Positions 36,479-45,155 of a stretch of 64,000 nt of DNA are shown piece by piece (position 1 is the stretch's first letter; every line of letters starts with the position of its first letter). The notes under the pieces were generated by a model. The model saw only the letters and a list, made by a program, of their open reading frames with translations. It was not told the origin of the DNA and ran no database searches. A program made the translations under genes and the position numbers. This stretch comes from Paenibacillus sacheonensis (GTDB taxonomy: Bacteria; Bacillota; Bacilli; Paenibacillales; Paenibacillaceae): assembly GCF_009909195.1 (NCBI RefSeq), contig NZ_JAAAMU010000001.1:659873-723872 (forward strand). Direction: 5' to 3'.

Positions 36479-38077
36479 ATGAAGAAACGAATGAAATTCG
36501 CTGTTCTTGCGGCTGCGTCGGCTGCCGTGCTCGGCATGTCGGCCAACATGGGCTATGCGGCAGCGGGGAACGGAAATGACGCCGTCATGAAGCTTAAGCC
36601 GCTTTACGAGGTGCGTACGATCGCCGGCTCGGGCGCCTACGGTCTATTGAACGGCAGCTCCAAGGCATCCGCGTTCCGGGAACCAACGTCGCTGCTCTAC
36701 AATTCCGGGCTTGGAACGTTTCTCGTTACGGATACGAACAACCAACAGCTCCGGGTCATCGCGCCCGGTACGGCGAGCACGGCTGCCGGCTTTCATTTCG
36801 AGGACGATGATGGGAGTGCGCCTCTCGGCAGCCTGCTCGACGGCGCGGCCGACAAAGCGGCCTTCAACGCTCCTTCCGGTCTTGCGAGAGACGCGGCAGG
36901 GAACGTGTATGTCGCCGATGCAGGCAATCATGCCATCCGTAAAATCGATGTCGAAGGCAGCGTCACGACTATCGCCGGCAACGGTCTGTTCGGTGCCGCC
37001 GACGGCAAGGGCGCGGCAGCCGAGTTCAATCATCCGATGGATGTCGCGGTATCGGACGACGGCGTCGTCTACGTCGCGGATACGCTCAACCATGCGATCC
37101 GGCGGATCAAGGACGGCATCGTGACGACGCTGAATGCGCACTCGAGCAGAATCGTGGAATATTTCCCTGGATCCGTAGCCGCCGCGGGCGATTATGCTGA
37201 CGGGCCGATCGCGAAGGCGTTGTTCAACGAGCCAAGCGGACTTGCGCTGGACGGCAAAGGGAACTTGTACGTCAGCGACACGGGCAACGATGTCATCCGC
37301 TACATGGATTTCGCTGCGGATCGCGTCACGACGGTCGCAGGCTTGAAGGCAGGAGCTTCTATCTCGTACGGGGCCAATGAGCCGTATGCGGCAGGCGGTT
37401 ATGCGGACGGCGCCGCGAGCGTCGCGAAGTTTCGCTCCCCCCGCGGCCTGGACGTGACGCCTGAAGGCGGGCTCTTGATCGCCGACTCGCTTAACCACGT
37501 GGTCCGGTACCTCTTGAACGGAACCGTCACCACGATCGCGGGCACGCCGGACGAGGTAGGACGCGTGGACGGTATTGCCGGAAGCGCGCTGCTTCATCAT
37601 CCTACGGACGTCGCATGGCTGGGCGGCGGCGCGATCGGAATCGCCGACAGCGGCAGCAACACGATCCGCGTGGCAGCTCCTTACCAAGTGCCGGCCGGCG
37701 TCAAGGCGGATGAAACCATACACTTGTTGTACGGGACCCAAGTGCTCGAGGGCGATGTCGATCCGATGATCAAGAACGGAGTCACCTATGTGCCGGTCCG
37801 CGTGCTGGCCGAGAAGCTCGGCTATAACGTGCACTATGCCGGCGGCCAAACATCGCTTCGGCTCGGCACGACGGCTTATACGGTGAAAGCCGCTTCTTCC
37901 GTTATCGGCAAGACGGTTCAAGGATCCGCGCCGCAGACCGTCCGGATAAATGCCGTGCCGTTCAATGCCGGCGGACGCCTATACCTGCCGGTACGCTTCT
38001 TCGCCGAAGAGCTTGGGCTCGACGTGCAGTGGCTGTCGGACGTACGCGCCGTCTTGCTGCGCAACAAGCAATTTTAG
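36479..38077 (+). CDS. Secreted NHL beta-propeller protein with copper-amine-oxidase-N-like stalk domain
   Basis: This 532-residue protein has a signal peptide (to about residue 28, MGYAAA). Six NHL blades span about 60-420, recognised by repeats such as FNAPSGLA...NVYVADAGNHAIRKID and FNHPMDVA...VVYVADTLNHAIRRI. A CuAO_N1 (stalk) domain follows at about 430-530, with GVTYVPVRVLAEKLGY and RLYLPVRFFAEELGL. Stalk domains are common on Paenibacillus wall proteins. The propeller probably binds protein or glycan. It lies 22 bases after the FecR gene, so it is in the same operon. No catalytic residues are identifiable. Confidence 0.87.
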   Translation: MKKRMKFAVLAAASAAVLGMSANMGYAAAGNGNDAVMKLKPLYEVRTIAGSGAYGLLNGSSKASAFREPTSLLYNSGLGTFLVTDTNNQQLRVIAPGTASTAAGFHFEDDDGSAPLGSLLDGAADKAAFNAPSGLARDAAGNVYVADAGNHAIRKIDVEGSVTTIAGNGLFGAADGKGAAAEFNHPMDVAVSDDGVVYVADTLNHAIRRIKDGIVTTLNAHSSRIVEYFPGSVAAAGDYADGPIAKALFNEPSGLALDGKGNLYVSDTGNDVIRYMDFAADRVTTVAGLKAGASISYGANEPYAAGGYADGAASVAKFRSPRGLDVTPEGGLLIADSLNHVVRYLLNGTVTTIAGTPDEVGRVDGIAGSALLHHPTDVAWLGGGAIGIADSGSNTIRVAAPYQVPAGVKADETIHLLYGTQVLEGDVDPMIKNGVTYVPVRVLAEKLGYNVHYAGGQTSLRLGTTAYTVKAASSVIGKTVQGSAPQTVRINAVPFNAGGRLYLPVRFFAEELGLDVQWLSDVRAVLLRNKQF

Positions 38078-38099
38078 CGAAAACCTAGACCATTTGGCC

Positions 38100-38136
38100 A
38101 GAAGAGCCGTCCGGATTATATCCGGACGGCTCTTCT
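38100..38136 (+). terminator. Long perfect stem after the NHL gene
   Basis: AGAAGAGCCGTCCGGA pairs with TCCGGACGGCTCTTCT around a five-base loop. There is no U-tract, so termination may be partial. Confidence 0.6.
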
Positions 38137-38176
38137 GCCGATATAGAAGCTAACGGCACCGGATACAGGAGGCAGC

Positions 38177-39595
38177 ATGATGGAATTGAAGGACGATATG
38201 AATTATTTGAAACGTTACGTTCAGAACCATCCCGATAATCGCATGGCGTGGTATTTGTTAGGCAAGCAGTACATGCAGGAAGGAAAGGAAGCGAAGGCCA
38301 ACTATTGCTTCCTGCAGTCCGGCAGCATCTACGATGCCTATGAACGCAAGCAGCATCCGCTGGTGAACGAGCCTAGGCAAATATTAGCCGTCTGGAACCG
38401 GAAGCGGAAGCGTCTGTTGTTGGGGGCGCGTACTTCGGCGGCCGCGCTGGTCATCCTCGCGCTCATGCTCGCATTCTCTACGGCGAGTTCCGAAGAAGAC
38501 GCCGGAGAAGCGGCGGACCGGCAGCCAATGCCGGGAATCGAACAAGCGGCAGGGCAAGAACCGGGAAGCGGGCCGAGGATCGCGTTCGTGAAACCGGCCG
38601 GCGGAGATGGCACGATGCTGGGCAATGCGCTTGGCGTATTGCTGCGCAGCGCAAGTCAGACGAAAGAAAAAGGCTTGGCCGTCTCGCTCGAGCAGGATGG
38701 CAAATGGCGCAAATGGACGGGAAATACGCGTCTCCTGGCGGAGACGGAGCGTCAAGGCACGGGTCGTGCCGGCGTCAGCCTTCTCGATGCCAAAGCTTGC
38801 GACTGCTTGCCGGACGAATCTACGTCGGCGCGTAAAAGCTATACGGCCTGGAGCAAAGGTCAGGAGCTGAGATGGACGCTGTCCAGCGCGATCGCGCATT
38901 ATCGCGAACAGACGTCAAGCTGGCCCTCCAAACTGGAAGATTTGGTCCGTCCATATCCACGCAATATGCTATCGGGAAGCTCCAAGGCGATGAAGGCGCT
39001 GTTCGCGCCGCTTCTGAACGTAATGAAGGCGGAAGCGGCGGCGGGTACCGGTCCGCAAGGGGGAACCGGTAACGAAGGGGGAAGCGGTGAGCAGAATGCC
39101 GGCGAATCGGGGGGAGAAAGCGTATCGGCAAGCGGCGAAGCGCCGCTCTCGAAGGAGCCGCTCTCGATTATCGTGGACAAGAGCAATCATCAGCTGGCTG
39201 TCGTCAGCGGAGACGTGATCGTCCGCAGCTACGCGGTCGGGCTCGGAGGGGGGAAGACGCCGTCCGGCCAATTCGTCATCAGCGAGAAGGTGCGCGATCC
39301 GAACGGCCGCTCAGATGGCGAATTCGGCAGCCGCGGCATGGCGCTGTCGGATACGCGATATGCCATTCATGGCACGAACGAACCGGACAGCATCGGCAAG
39401 GACGAATCCCATGGCTGCGTTCGGATGGCCCGCAAGGATCTGGAGGAACTTTACGATCTGGTTCCCCTCGGTACGGAGGTCAACATAAAAAGCGGCGTTC
39501 TTCCCGATCAAGCTGCGCCGATCGCAACGCGTTTCCGGTTGCAGCCTGCCCAGGACGAGACGAACTCCGCTAAGGTTTACGATTGGCTGGATTAA
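38177..39595 (+). CDS. Membrane-anchored L,D-transpeptidase (YkuD) with N-terminal TPR-like segment
   Basis: This 472-residue protein has a cytoplasmic TPR-like helical segment (residues about 5-55, NRMAWYLLGKQYMQEGKEAKA) and one membrane helix at about 80-100. A long extracellular linker contains a Gly/Glu/Ser-rich stretch (about 288-325). The YkuD catalytic domain follows (about 330-440), with IHGTNEPDSIGKDESHGCVRM and nucleophile Cys414. It forms 3-3 crosslinks or attaches proteins to peptidoglycan. AGGAGG stands before ATGs at 38177 and 38180; the second has better spacing. It follows the FecR/NHL genes by 100 bases, suggesting a wall-linked function for the locus. Confidence 0.88.
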   Translation: MMELKDDMNYLKRYVQNHPDNRMAWYLLGKQYMQEGKEAKANYCFLQSGSIYDAYERKQHPLVNEPRQILAVWNRKRKRLLLGARTSAAALVILALMLAFSTASSEEDAGEAADRQPMPGIEQAAGQEPGSGPRIAFVKPAGGDGTMLGNALGVLLRSASQTKEKGLAVSLEQDGKWRKWTGNTRLLAETERQGTGRAGVSLLDAKACDCLPDESTSARKSYTAWSKGQELRWTLSSAIAHYREQTSSWPSKLEDLVRPYPRNMLSGSSKAMKALFAPLLNVMKAEAAAGTGPQGGTGNEGGSGEQNAGESGGESVSASGEAPLSKEPLSIIVDKSNHQLAVVSGDVIVRSYAVGLGGGKTPSGQFVISEKVRDPNGRSDGEFGSRGMALSDTRYAIHGTNEPDSIGKDESHGCVRMARKDLEELYDLVPLGTEVNIKSGVLPDQAAPIATRFRLQPAQDETNSAKVYDWLD

Positions 39596-39604
39596 CAAGC
39601 GAGC

Positions 39605-39745
39605 TTAATTGTCAATAATAAGCAGTACGGCCATGATGACGACGATGACGGCAAAGATCGATCCGATCCAAACGAGCGCTTTCTTATTGATTTGTTCTTT
39701 CTGCTTGGATTTCATGATGGGCGGCCTTTTTTTTGCTTGGCTCAT
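39605..39745 (-). CDS. Small single-helix membrane protein, 46 residues
   Basis: A short minus-strand gene encodes a basic N-terminus (MSQAKKRPPIMKSKQKEQ) and one membrane helix (VWIGSIFAVIVVIMAVLLII), ending DN. GAAAGG precedes the ATG by about nine bases. It converges on the L,D-transpeptidase gene with a nine-base gap. The positive-inside arrangement predicts a short external tail. The family is unknown to me; similar tiny anchored proteins are frequent in Paenibacillus. Confidence 0.7.
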   Translation of the reverse strand: MSQAKKRPPIMKSKQKEQINKKALVWIGSIFAVIVVIMAVLLIIDN

Positions 39746-39938
39746 GGGGATCAACCTTTCTTTCACGGGAGATAGGATTATGGTTTTATTGTAATCGTTT
39801 TCTTGCGCGGAGACAACTGCCTGTCCGCGGTTTGCCGGCGCCGGCTTACGGTGCGATAGCGGCGATACTCTTTCTTTTTCGTGTTCAAACCGTTAAACTG
39901 TTCGATAGAGCTGACACGAAGAACGGAGTGACTTTTCC

Positions 39939-41039
39939 TTGTTGTATACGAAATTTGCCAAGCCATACTTTTTCCGCATGGATGCCGAGAAAGCCCACCA
40001 TATAGTCATTGACGGACTGCATACGGCAAGCCGCGTGCCGGGCATTCCCGCGATGATGCGCGCCATGTACGGCGTGCGGGAGACGAAGGCGCTCGCCATG
40101 GAATTGTTCGGACTGCGCTTCGCGCACCCGATCGGTCTCGCGGCGGGATTGGACAAGAACGCGAAGGCCGTCGACATGTTCGCGAACATCGGCTTCGGCT
40201 TCGCCGAGGTCGGCACCGTGACGCCGAAAGGACAAGCCGGCAACGACCTGCCGCGGCTGTTCCGCCTTCCGAGCGACGAAGCGCTCATCAACCGGATGGG
40301 CTTCAATAATGACGGGGCGGCGGCGATGGCCGAACGGCTCGCAAGCGCCGGGCAGCGCCGAATTCCGATCGCCGTCAACATCGGCAAGAACAAGACGACG
40401 CCGAACGAGCTCGCGCACGAGGATTATCGCGCTTGCCTGCAGCAGCTCTATACATACGGCGACTTTTTTGTCGTCAACATCAGCTCGCCGAACACGCCGG
40501 ACCTTCGGGCGCTCCAGCATGGCGACGAGCTGAAGCTTCTTCTTCAGACGGTAATGGAAGAGATGGGAGCGCAAGCCGCCAAGAGCGGCGCGTCCCGCAA
40601 GCCGGTGCTTGTTAAAATCGCGCCGGATATGACGAACGAGCAGCTTGCCTATACCGTGGAAACGATCGTCGCTAGCGGCGTGAACGGTATAATCGCATCG
40701 AATACGACGCTCAGCCGCGAAGGGCTGCGGCATCCGAACGCGAAGGAGGCCGGCGGCATGAGCGGACTGCCTTTGCGCGAGCGCTCCACGGAGGTCGTCC
40801 GCGAGGTCTACCGCTTAACGGGCGGACAACTGCCCATTATTGGTTCCGGCGGCATCTTTACGGCGTCGGATGCATACGATAAAATTCGCGCAGGCGCAAG
40901 TCTTGTAGAAATTTATACGGCGCTTATCTATCGGGGGCCGGAGCTTTTGCGCGAGCTGACGGACGGATTGCAAGCATTATTGCGCAAGGACGGGTTTACC
41001 ACGATCGTAGAGGCTATAGGAGCAGATCATCGGTCTTAG
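39939..41039 (+). CDS. pyrD: Dihydroorotate dehydrogenase, quinone-dependent (class 2)
   Basis: This 366-residue FMN enzyme oxidises dihydroorotate to orotate. The class 2 pattern is clear: an N-terminal helical extension (residues 1-45) for membrane/quinone association, then LAAGLDKNAKAV. NISSPNTP and the catalytic serine-type loop around NTTLSREGLRH are present, with IIGSGGIF for FMN phosphate. Bacilli usually use the class 1B enzyme (PyrD-PyrK) in the pyr operon, so this stand-alone class 2 gene is either additional or the only one. It starts at tandem TTG codons behind ACGGAGTGA. Confidence 0.92.
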   Translation: MLYTKFAKPYFFRMDAEKAHHIVIDGLHTASRVPGIPAMMRAMYGVRETKALAMELFGLRFAHPIGLAAGLDKNAKAVDMFANIGFGFAEVGTVTPKGQAGNDLPRLFRLPSDEALINRMGFNNDGAAAMAERLASAGQRRIPIAVNIGKNKTTPNELAHEDYRACLQQLYTYGDFFVVNISSPNTPDLRALQHGDELKLLLQTVMEEMGAQAAKSGASRKPVLVKIAPDMTNEQLAYTVETIVASGVNGIIASNTTLSREGLRHPNAKEAGGMSGLPLRERSTEVVREVYRLTGGQLPIIGSGGIFTASDAYDKIRAGASLVEIYTALIYRGPELLRELTDGLQALLRKDGFTTIVEAIGADHRS

Positions 41040-41054
41040 ACAGGAGGCGGCCGG

Positions 41055-41858
41055 ATGGACGGAAGAGACTGGGGATTATTTTTGCAACCGTATGAACAGG
41101 CAGTGGAAGAATTGAAGGTCAAATTAAAGACGCTTCGAACAGAGCTGAAGAATCGCGAAGCCTACGCGCCGATCGAATTCGTGACCGGCCGGGTGAAGAA
41201 GATTTCCAGCATATTGGAGAAGGCCAAACGATTGTCGGTACCGATGGAGAAGATCGATACCGGCATCGAGGATATAGCGGGCATCCGCATCATGTGCCAG
41301 TTCGTGGACGATATTCACCGGGTTGCGGCATTGATACGCTCGCGCAAGGATTTGAAGCTCGTCTACGAGAAGGATTATATTACGAATTTCAAGGACAGCG
41401 GCTACCGGAGCTACCACATGATCATCGAATATCCCGTTCAGACGGCGATCGGCCAGAAGAACGTATTGGCGGAGATTCAAATTCGGACGCTCGCGATGAA
41501 TTTCTGGGCGACGATCGAGCATTCGCTGAACTACAAGTATAAAGAAAGTCTCCCGGAAGACGTTCGCGGCCGGCTGAAAAAAGCGGCCGAGGCAGCGTCG
41601 GTGCTGGATACGGAAATGTCGAGCATCCGTAACGAAATTTTGGATGCCCAGCGGGACTTCGAAGAGAAATCGAACATGTTCTCCAGCGTGCTCAGCGATA
41701 TTCAGGAATTGTATTTCTTCAATCGCGTTCGCGAAGCCGTGCAGTTCCAGCTCCGCTTCAACGAACTGTGGGAGAAGGAAGACGCATTCGAGATCAGGAG
41801 GCTGTCCGATGAGATTCGAGCGGCGATCGGCCGTGCGAAGAAGAACAGCACGACGTAG
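41055..41858 (+). CDS. Small alarmone synthetase (RelQ/SasB-like (p)ppGpp synthetase)
   Basis: This 267-residue protein consists of a synthetase domain without hydrolase or TGS domains. Motifs DIAGIRIMCQF, DSGYRSYHMIIEYP and EIQIRTLAMNFWATIEHSLNYKY match small alarmone synthetases of the YjbM/YwaC class. It makes ppGpp/pppGpp from ATP and GDP/GTP. It is longer than the 210-residue Bacillus enzymes, mainly through the C-terminal helices (about 185-260), which in RelQ mediate tetramerisation. AGGAGGCGGCC precedes the ATG. It lies 15 bases after pyrD and abuts the DUF309 gene. Confidence 0.88.
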   Translation: MDGRDWGLFLQPYEQAVEELKVKLKTLRTELKNREAYAPIEFVTGRVKKISSILEKAKRLSVPMEKIDTGIEDIAGIRIMCQFVDDIHRVAALIRSRKDLKLVYEKDYITNFKDSGYRSYHMIIEYPVQTAIGQKNVLAEIQIRTLAMNFWATIEHSLNYKYKESLPEDVRGRLKKAAEAASVLDTEMSSIRNEILDAQRDFEEKSNMFSSVLSDIQELYFFNRVREAVQFQLRFNELWEKEDAFEIRRLSDEIRAAIGRAKKNSTT

Positions 41859-42323
41859 ATGACGGCATCGCATCCGTACGACGAGAAGTTCGTGCATTTT
41901 GTCGTGTTGTTCAACGTCGACGCCGATTATTTCGAATGCCACGAGGTGATGGAGGAGCTCTGGCTTGAAGAAGGGCGCAGCACGCTTTATCAGGGATTGC
42001 TGCAGGCCGCGGTCGGTCTCCATCATTGGCGGAACGATAATTTCTCTGGAGCGGTCAAATTGTTCTCCCAAGCGGAGAACAAGCTGGCGGCGTATCCTGA
42101 CGTCACGATGGGACTTGATCTCAAGCAGCTCCGAGCCGATATCGCAGGGAGCTTGAACCGCCTTCGCGCTCATCCGGCACGCAGCCCTTCATCGGCTGCC
42201 GCCGAAGAAGCGCGGGCCTTCGAAGCTTTCCGGCTTGTCGTTACGGACGATGCGCTGCGCTCGCTCGCGAAAGCGCTTGCGGAGATTCCGTACGAGCAGC
42301 GCGTGCATCCCGAAGACGATTAA
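41859..42323 (+). CDS. DUF309 domain protein (YpuF-like)
   Basis: This 154-residue helical protein has the DUF309 hallmark FNVDADYFECHEVMEELWLEE and LLQAAVGLHHWRNDNF. The start ATG follows the preceding stop directly, with no clear ribosome site, so translation is probably by coupling to the alarmone synthetase gene. The C-terminal 50 residues are variable. Function is unknown. A terminator follows at 42359-42416. Confidence 0.83.
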   Translation: MTASHPYDEKFVHFVVLFNVDADYFECHEVMEELWLEEGRSTLYQGLLQAAVGLHHWRNDNFSGAVKLFSQAENKLAAYPDVTMGLDLKQLRADIAGSLNRLRAHPARSPSSAAAEEARAFEAFRLVVTDDALRSLAKALAEIPYEQRVHPEDD

Positions 42324-42358
42324 GAGCGCGCGATTGCGCGCGGGGCGGTTTCTCTTGA

Positions 42359-42416
42359 GCTGCCGGCAGTCTTTCGGACCCTTTCGACGGGGCCGTAAGC
42401 GCCGGCAGCCTTTTTT
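42359..42416 (+). terminator. Terminator after the DUF309 gene
   Basis: GCTGCCGGC (42359-42367) pairs with GCCGGCAGC (42401-42409) enclosing a smaller hairpin, then TTTTTT. Confidence 0.75.
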
Positions 42417-42436
42417 GCGTGCCGTACGGATCGGGG

Positions 42437-42466
42437 TTGGTGAAGGCACTTCGTTTAGTATACAAT
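42437..42466 (+). promoter_or_regulatory. Candidate promoter of the pseudouridine synthase gene
   Basis: TTGGTG (42437-42442), 18 bp, TACAAT (42461-42466). Confidence 0.4.
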
Positions 42467-42506
42467 GGAGTGAAGAATCGAGGCAGCATTGGGAGTGGGA
42501 TCGAGA

Positions 42507-43277
42507 ATGGCGAAGAGAATGCGGCTGGACAAGCTGCTTGCGAATATGGGCTTCGGCACGCGCAGCGAAGTAAGACGAGCGGTCAAGCAGGGCCGGGTAA
42601 CGGTAGACGGACTAACCGCCAAAGATTTCGGTCTAACGATCGATCCGGAGTCGGCCGAAGTTCGTTTCGACGGCGAGGAAGTCGTCTATCAGGAAACCAT
42701 CTACGTCATGCTGAACAAGCCGCAAGGCGTCATATCGGCGACGGAAGACACGCGCGATCGTACGGTTATCGATTTATTGGAGCCGGTAGACCGCGTGCTG
42801 CAGCCGTTTCCGGTCGGCAGGCTGGATAAGGATACGGAAGGGCTGCTGCTGTTGACGAACGACGGCAAGCTGGCGCATGATTTGCTATCGCCCCGCAAGC
42901 ATGTGCCGAAGACCTACGAGGCGCTCGTGCTCGGCGATGTCGGCGAAAGCGATCAGGCTGCCTTCCGCCAAGGCGTGACGCTTGACGACGGGTACGCAAC
43001 GATGCCGGCCGAGCTTGTCGTCGGAGAGAAGGAAGAACGGGCGGACGGCGTATACAGCCGGATCACGTTGACCATTCATGAAGGGAAATTCCATCAGGTC
43101 AAACGCATGTTCGAGGCTGTCGACAAACGAGTCCTCTACTTGAAGCGTATCTCGATGGGGCCCCTGGCGCTGGACAAGAAGCTGAAGCTTGGCGAATACC
43201 GTTTGCTCACGGATACGGAACTGGAGGCGCTGCTGAACGTGCGGTCAAGCGGCGCGCTTGACGCAAATGAAGGATAG
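42507..43277 (+). CDS. RsuA/RluB-family rRNA pseudouridine synthase
   Basis: This 256-residue enzyme has an N-terminal S4 RNA-binding domain (MRLDKLLANMGFGTRSEVRR). The catalytic domain has GRLDKDTEGLLLLTNDG with the catalytic Asp, and HEGKFHQVKRMFEAV. It most resembles the YtzG/RsuA type modifying 16S rRNA U516, though RluB-type activity cannot be excluded. GGGAGTGGG is upstream of the ATG. The HAD gene follows 15 bases downstream. Confidence 0.9.
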   Translation: MAKRMRLDKLLANMGFGTRSEVRRAVKQGRVTVDGLTAKDFGLTIDPESAEVRFDGEEVVYQETIYVMLNKPQGVISATEDTRDRTVIDLLEPVDRVLQPFPVGRLDKDTEGLLLLTNDGKLAHDLLSPRKHVPKTYEALVLGDVGESDQAAFRQGVTLDDGYATMPAELVVGEKEERADGVYSRITLTIHEGKFHQVKRMFEAVDKRVLYLKRISMGPLALDKKLKLGEYRLLTDTELEALLNVRSSGALDANEG

Positions 43278-43292
43278 GAGAGACGGCTGGCA

Positions 43293-44093
43293 ATGGGGAA
43301 CATCAACTACGATTTGATTGCGCTGGATATAGACGGAACGCTGCTTACGGATGACCATACGCTGACCTCGAACGTCCGGGAGGCGGTGCGCGAGGCGCAC
43401 GGCCGCGGAGCGGAGATCGTGCTGTGCACGGGAAGAGGGCCGGCCAACGCCATTCCCGTCCTGGACAAACTGGGGCTGGCCGGAACGATGATTACGCATA
43501 ACGGGGCGGCTACCGTGGATTCGGCGAGCCGTACCGTGCTGCATCAATACAGCATCGACAATGCGGAGGTGGCGCGTTTCCGGGCTTATTGCCTGGAGGC
43601 GAAGCTGCATTTCGACCTGAACACGGCGTTCGAGATGCTGATCGAAGATATCACGCCGGAAGCCGAGGCGATGTATCGGTTATACGGCGCGAGTCCGGTC
43701 TTGCGGAACCCGGGCGATCCGCTCCCGGAAGGGCTCGTGAAGTTTACGCTGTTCGGGGACCAAGCGGAGCTTGACCGCGTCGAGGCGGAATGGAACGGCT
43801 GGACGCATGGCTTGCAGCATATCCGAAGCGGCGATTATTTCATCGACGTGCAGCATAGGGACGCGAGCAAGGGGAAGGCGCTCCGGCAGCTGGCGCAGCT
43901 CAGAGGCATCGAGCAGAGCCGCGTTATGGCGATCGGGAACTATTTTAACGACGTCGGCATGCTGACGTTTGCCGGCTTGGGCGTCGCGGTGGCGAATTCT
44001 CCCGAGGCCGTGAAGGAAGCGGCGAACGTCGTGACCCGTTCCAACGAGGCCGACGGCGTGGCGCACGCGCTGCATGCTTTCGCCTGGACATAA
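43293..44093 (+). CDS. Cof-type HAD-IIB family hydrolase
   Basis: This 266-residue HAD phosphatase has motif I ALDIDGTLLTDD, motif II CTGRG, the motif III lysine in ASKGKAL and motif IV GNYFNDVGM. The C2 cap (about residues 85-190) is typical of the YxeH/Cof sugar-phosphate phosphatases. The substrate is unknown. It is co-transcribed with the pseudouridine synthase gene (GGAGAGACGG site). A bidirectional terminator follows. Confidence 0.9.
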   Translation: MGNINYDLIALDIDGTLLTDDHTLTSNVREAVREAHGRGAEIVLCTGRGPANAIPVLDKLGLAGTMITHNGAATVDSASRTVLHQYSIDNAEVARFRAYCLEAKLHFDLNTAFEMLIEDITPEAEAMYRLYGASPVLRNPGDPLPEGLVKFTLFGDQAELDRVEAEWNGWTHGLQHIRSGDYFIDVQHRDASKGKALRQLAQLRGIEQSRVMAIGNYFNDVGMLTFAGLGVAVANSPEAVKEAANVVTRSNEADGVAHALHAFAWT

Positions 44094-44096
44094 ATG

Positions 44097-44129
44097 AAAA
44101 ACCGTCGAAGGGATCCCCTCGACGGTTTT
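44097..44129. terminator. Bidirectional terminator
   Basis: AAAAACCGTCGA pairs with TCGACGGTTTT, with inner GGG/CCC, between the HAD gene and the converging YjcZ gene. Confidence 0.88.
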
Positions 44130-44150
44130 CTCATTATCGGCTAGATCGAA

Positions 44151-44240
44151 TTAGCACAGGACTCCGCGGGATACGATGACCAGCAGAATGAACAGTACCA
44201 GAATCACGCCAGCAAAATTTCCTCCTAATACACCGGACAT
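44151..44240 (-). CDS. YjcZ-family sporulation peptide, 29 residues
   Basis: A 29-residue peptide begins MSGVLGGNFAGVILVLFILLV and ends VSRGVLC, the pattern of YjcZ/YhzF-type small spore membrane peptides found in Bacilli. GGGGAGG lies 7 bases before the ATG. It is one hydrophobic helix. The gene converges on the HAD gene across a terminator and is divergent from the LysE gene. Sporulation control is inferred from family only. Confidence 0.85.
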   Translation of the reverse strand: MSGVLGGNFAGVILVLFILLVIVSRGVLC

Positions 44241-44473
44241 GCAATTGCCTCCCCATAAATGGTATTTCCGGCGCCGCTTGCTAGTGGATCATGTTGTTGT
44301 TCTCGGCACTCGGTATACGTTATTGTATGATAATCGCCGTGAGCGGATTGGACAGAAGCCCGCATCGGCAACAATTGGGCATTCGCCCCGGGAGATTTGC
44401 CCCAAGAATGAGATGCTTGCACGCGAGGCGGATCATGGGGAAATAACGCCCGGCGGCACTTATATCTACCACG

Positions 44474-45103
44474 ATGAAAGGGATTATCCACTTGATGATG
44501 CTGGCGAAAGGGTTGCTTATCGGCCTGTCGATCGCGGCCCCGGTCGGGCCGATCGGCATCCTGTGCATGAAGCGTACGTTGACGCAAGGCAGGCGCTTCG
44601 GCTTTGTCTCCGGTCTTGGGGCAGCTTCCGCCGATGGAATGTACGGCTTAATCGCCGCTTTCGGTTTCGGAGCGGTTATAGCAAGAATAGCGGCCCTGCA
44701 AACCGCGGCGTCCATCCTCGGAGGCTTGTTTCTATGTTTTTTGGGCTATCGGTCGTTCCGGTCTGCCGCCGGGGAACGAAGCGCGGAAGCCGGGGGAAGC
44801 GGCAGCCTGGCCGGAGCTTACGGAACGACGTTTCTGCTGACCGCCGCCAATCCGGTTACGATCCTCTCGTTTCTCGGCATTTTTGCCGGATTAGACGTCA
44901 TGGATGCGTCGCTGCCCGGACTGCTGGCGCTCGTGCTCGGCGTGTTTGCCGGATCGGCGGCATGGTGGCTGTTCTTGAGCATTGCCGTCGGCGCGATACG
45001 TCGGACATTGAACGCGGGGGCCATGCGCGGGATCAATCGGTTGTCCGGCTTGCTGCTGCTCGGTTTCGGCATCTATTCGGTGTTCGACGTCATGCTGTTT
45101 TAA
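44474..45103 (+). CDS. LysE-family exporter
   Basis: This membrane protein of up to 209 residues and six helices has the LysE/RhtB signature GLSIAAPVGPIGILCMKRTL near the N-terminus and TAANPVTILSFLGIF in the middle. It exports amino acids or related metabolites; the substrate is unknown. The true start may be TTG 44492 or ATG 44495/44498, because AAAGGGA (44477-44483) is correctly spaced only for those. The ATG at 44474 lacks a site. It is divergent from the YjcZ gene. Confidence 0.86.
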   Translation: MKGIIHLMMLAKGLLIGLSIAAPVGPIGILCMKRTLTQGRRFGFVSGLGAASADGMYGLIAAFGFGAVIARIAALQTAASILGGLFLCFLGYRSFRSAAGERSAEAGGSGSLAGAYGTTFLLTAANPVTILSFLGIFAGLDVMDASLPGLLALVLGVFAGSAAWWLFLSIAVGAIRRTLNAGAMRGINRLSGLLLLGFGIYSVFDVMLF

Positions 45104-45155
45104 TCCGCTGTGTCCCCATGGGACGCTGAAACCATAGAACAAGGAGAGACGACCC

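Noticed and set aside
44176..45129. 317-residue plus-strand frame overlapping the LysE gene.
   Set aside because: It is in another frame over the LysE membrane helices and antisense to the YjcZ peptide. It is Arg-rich with no recognisable domain.
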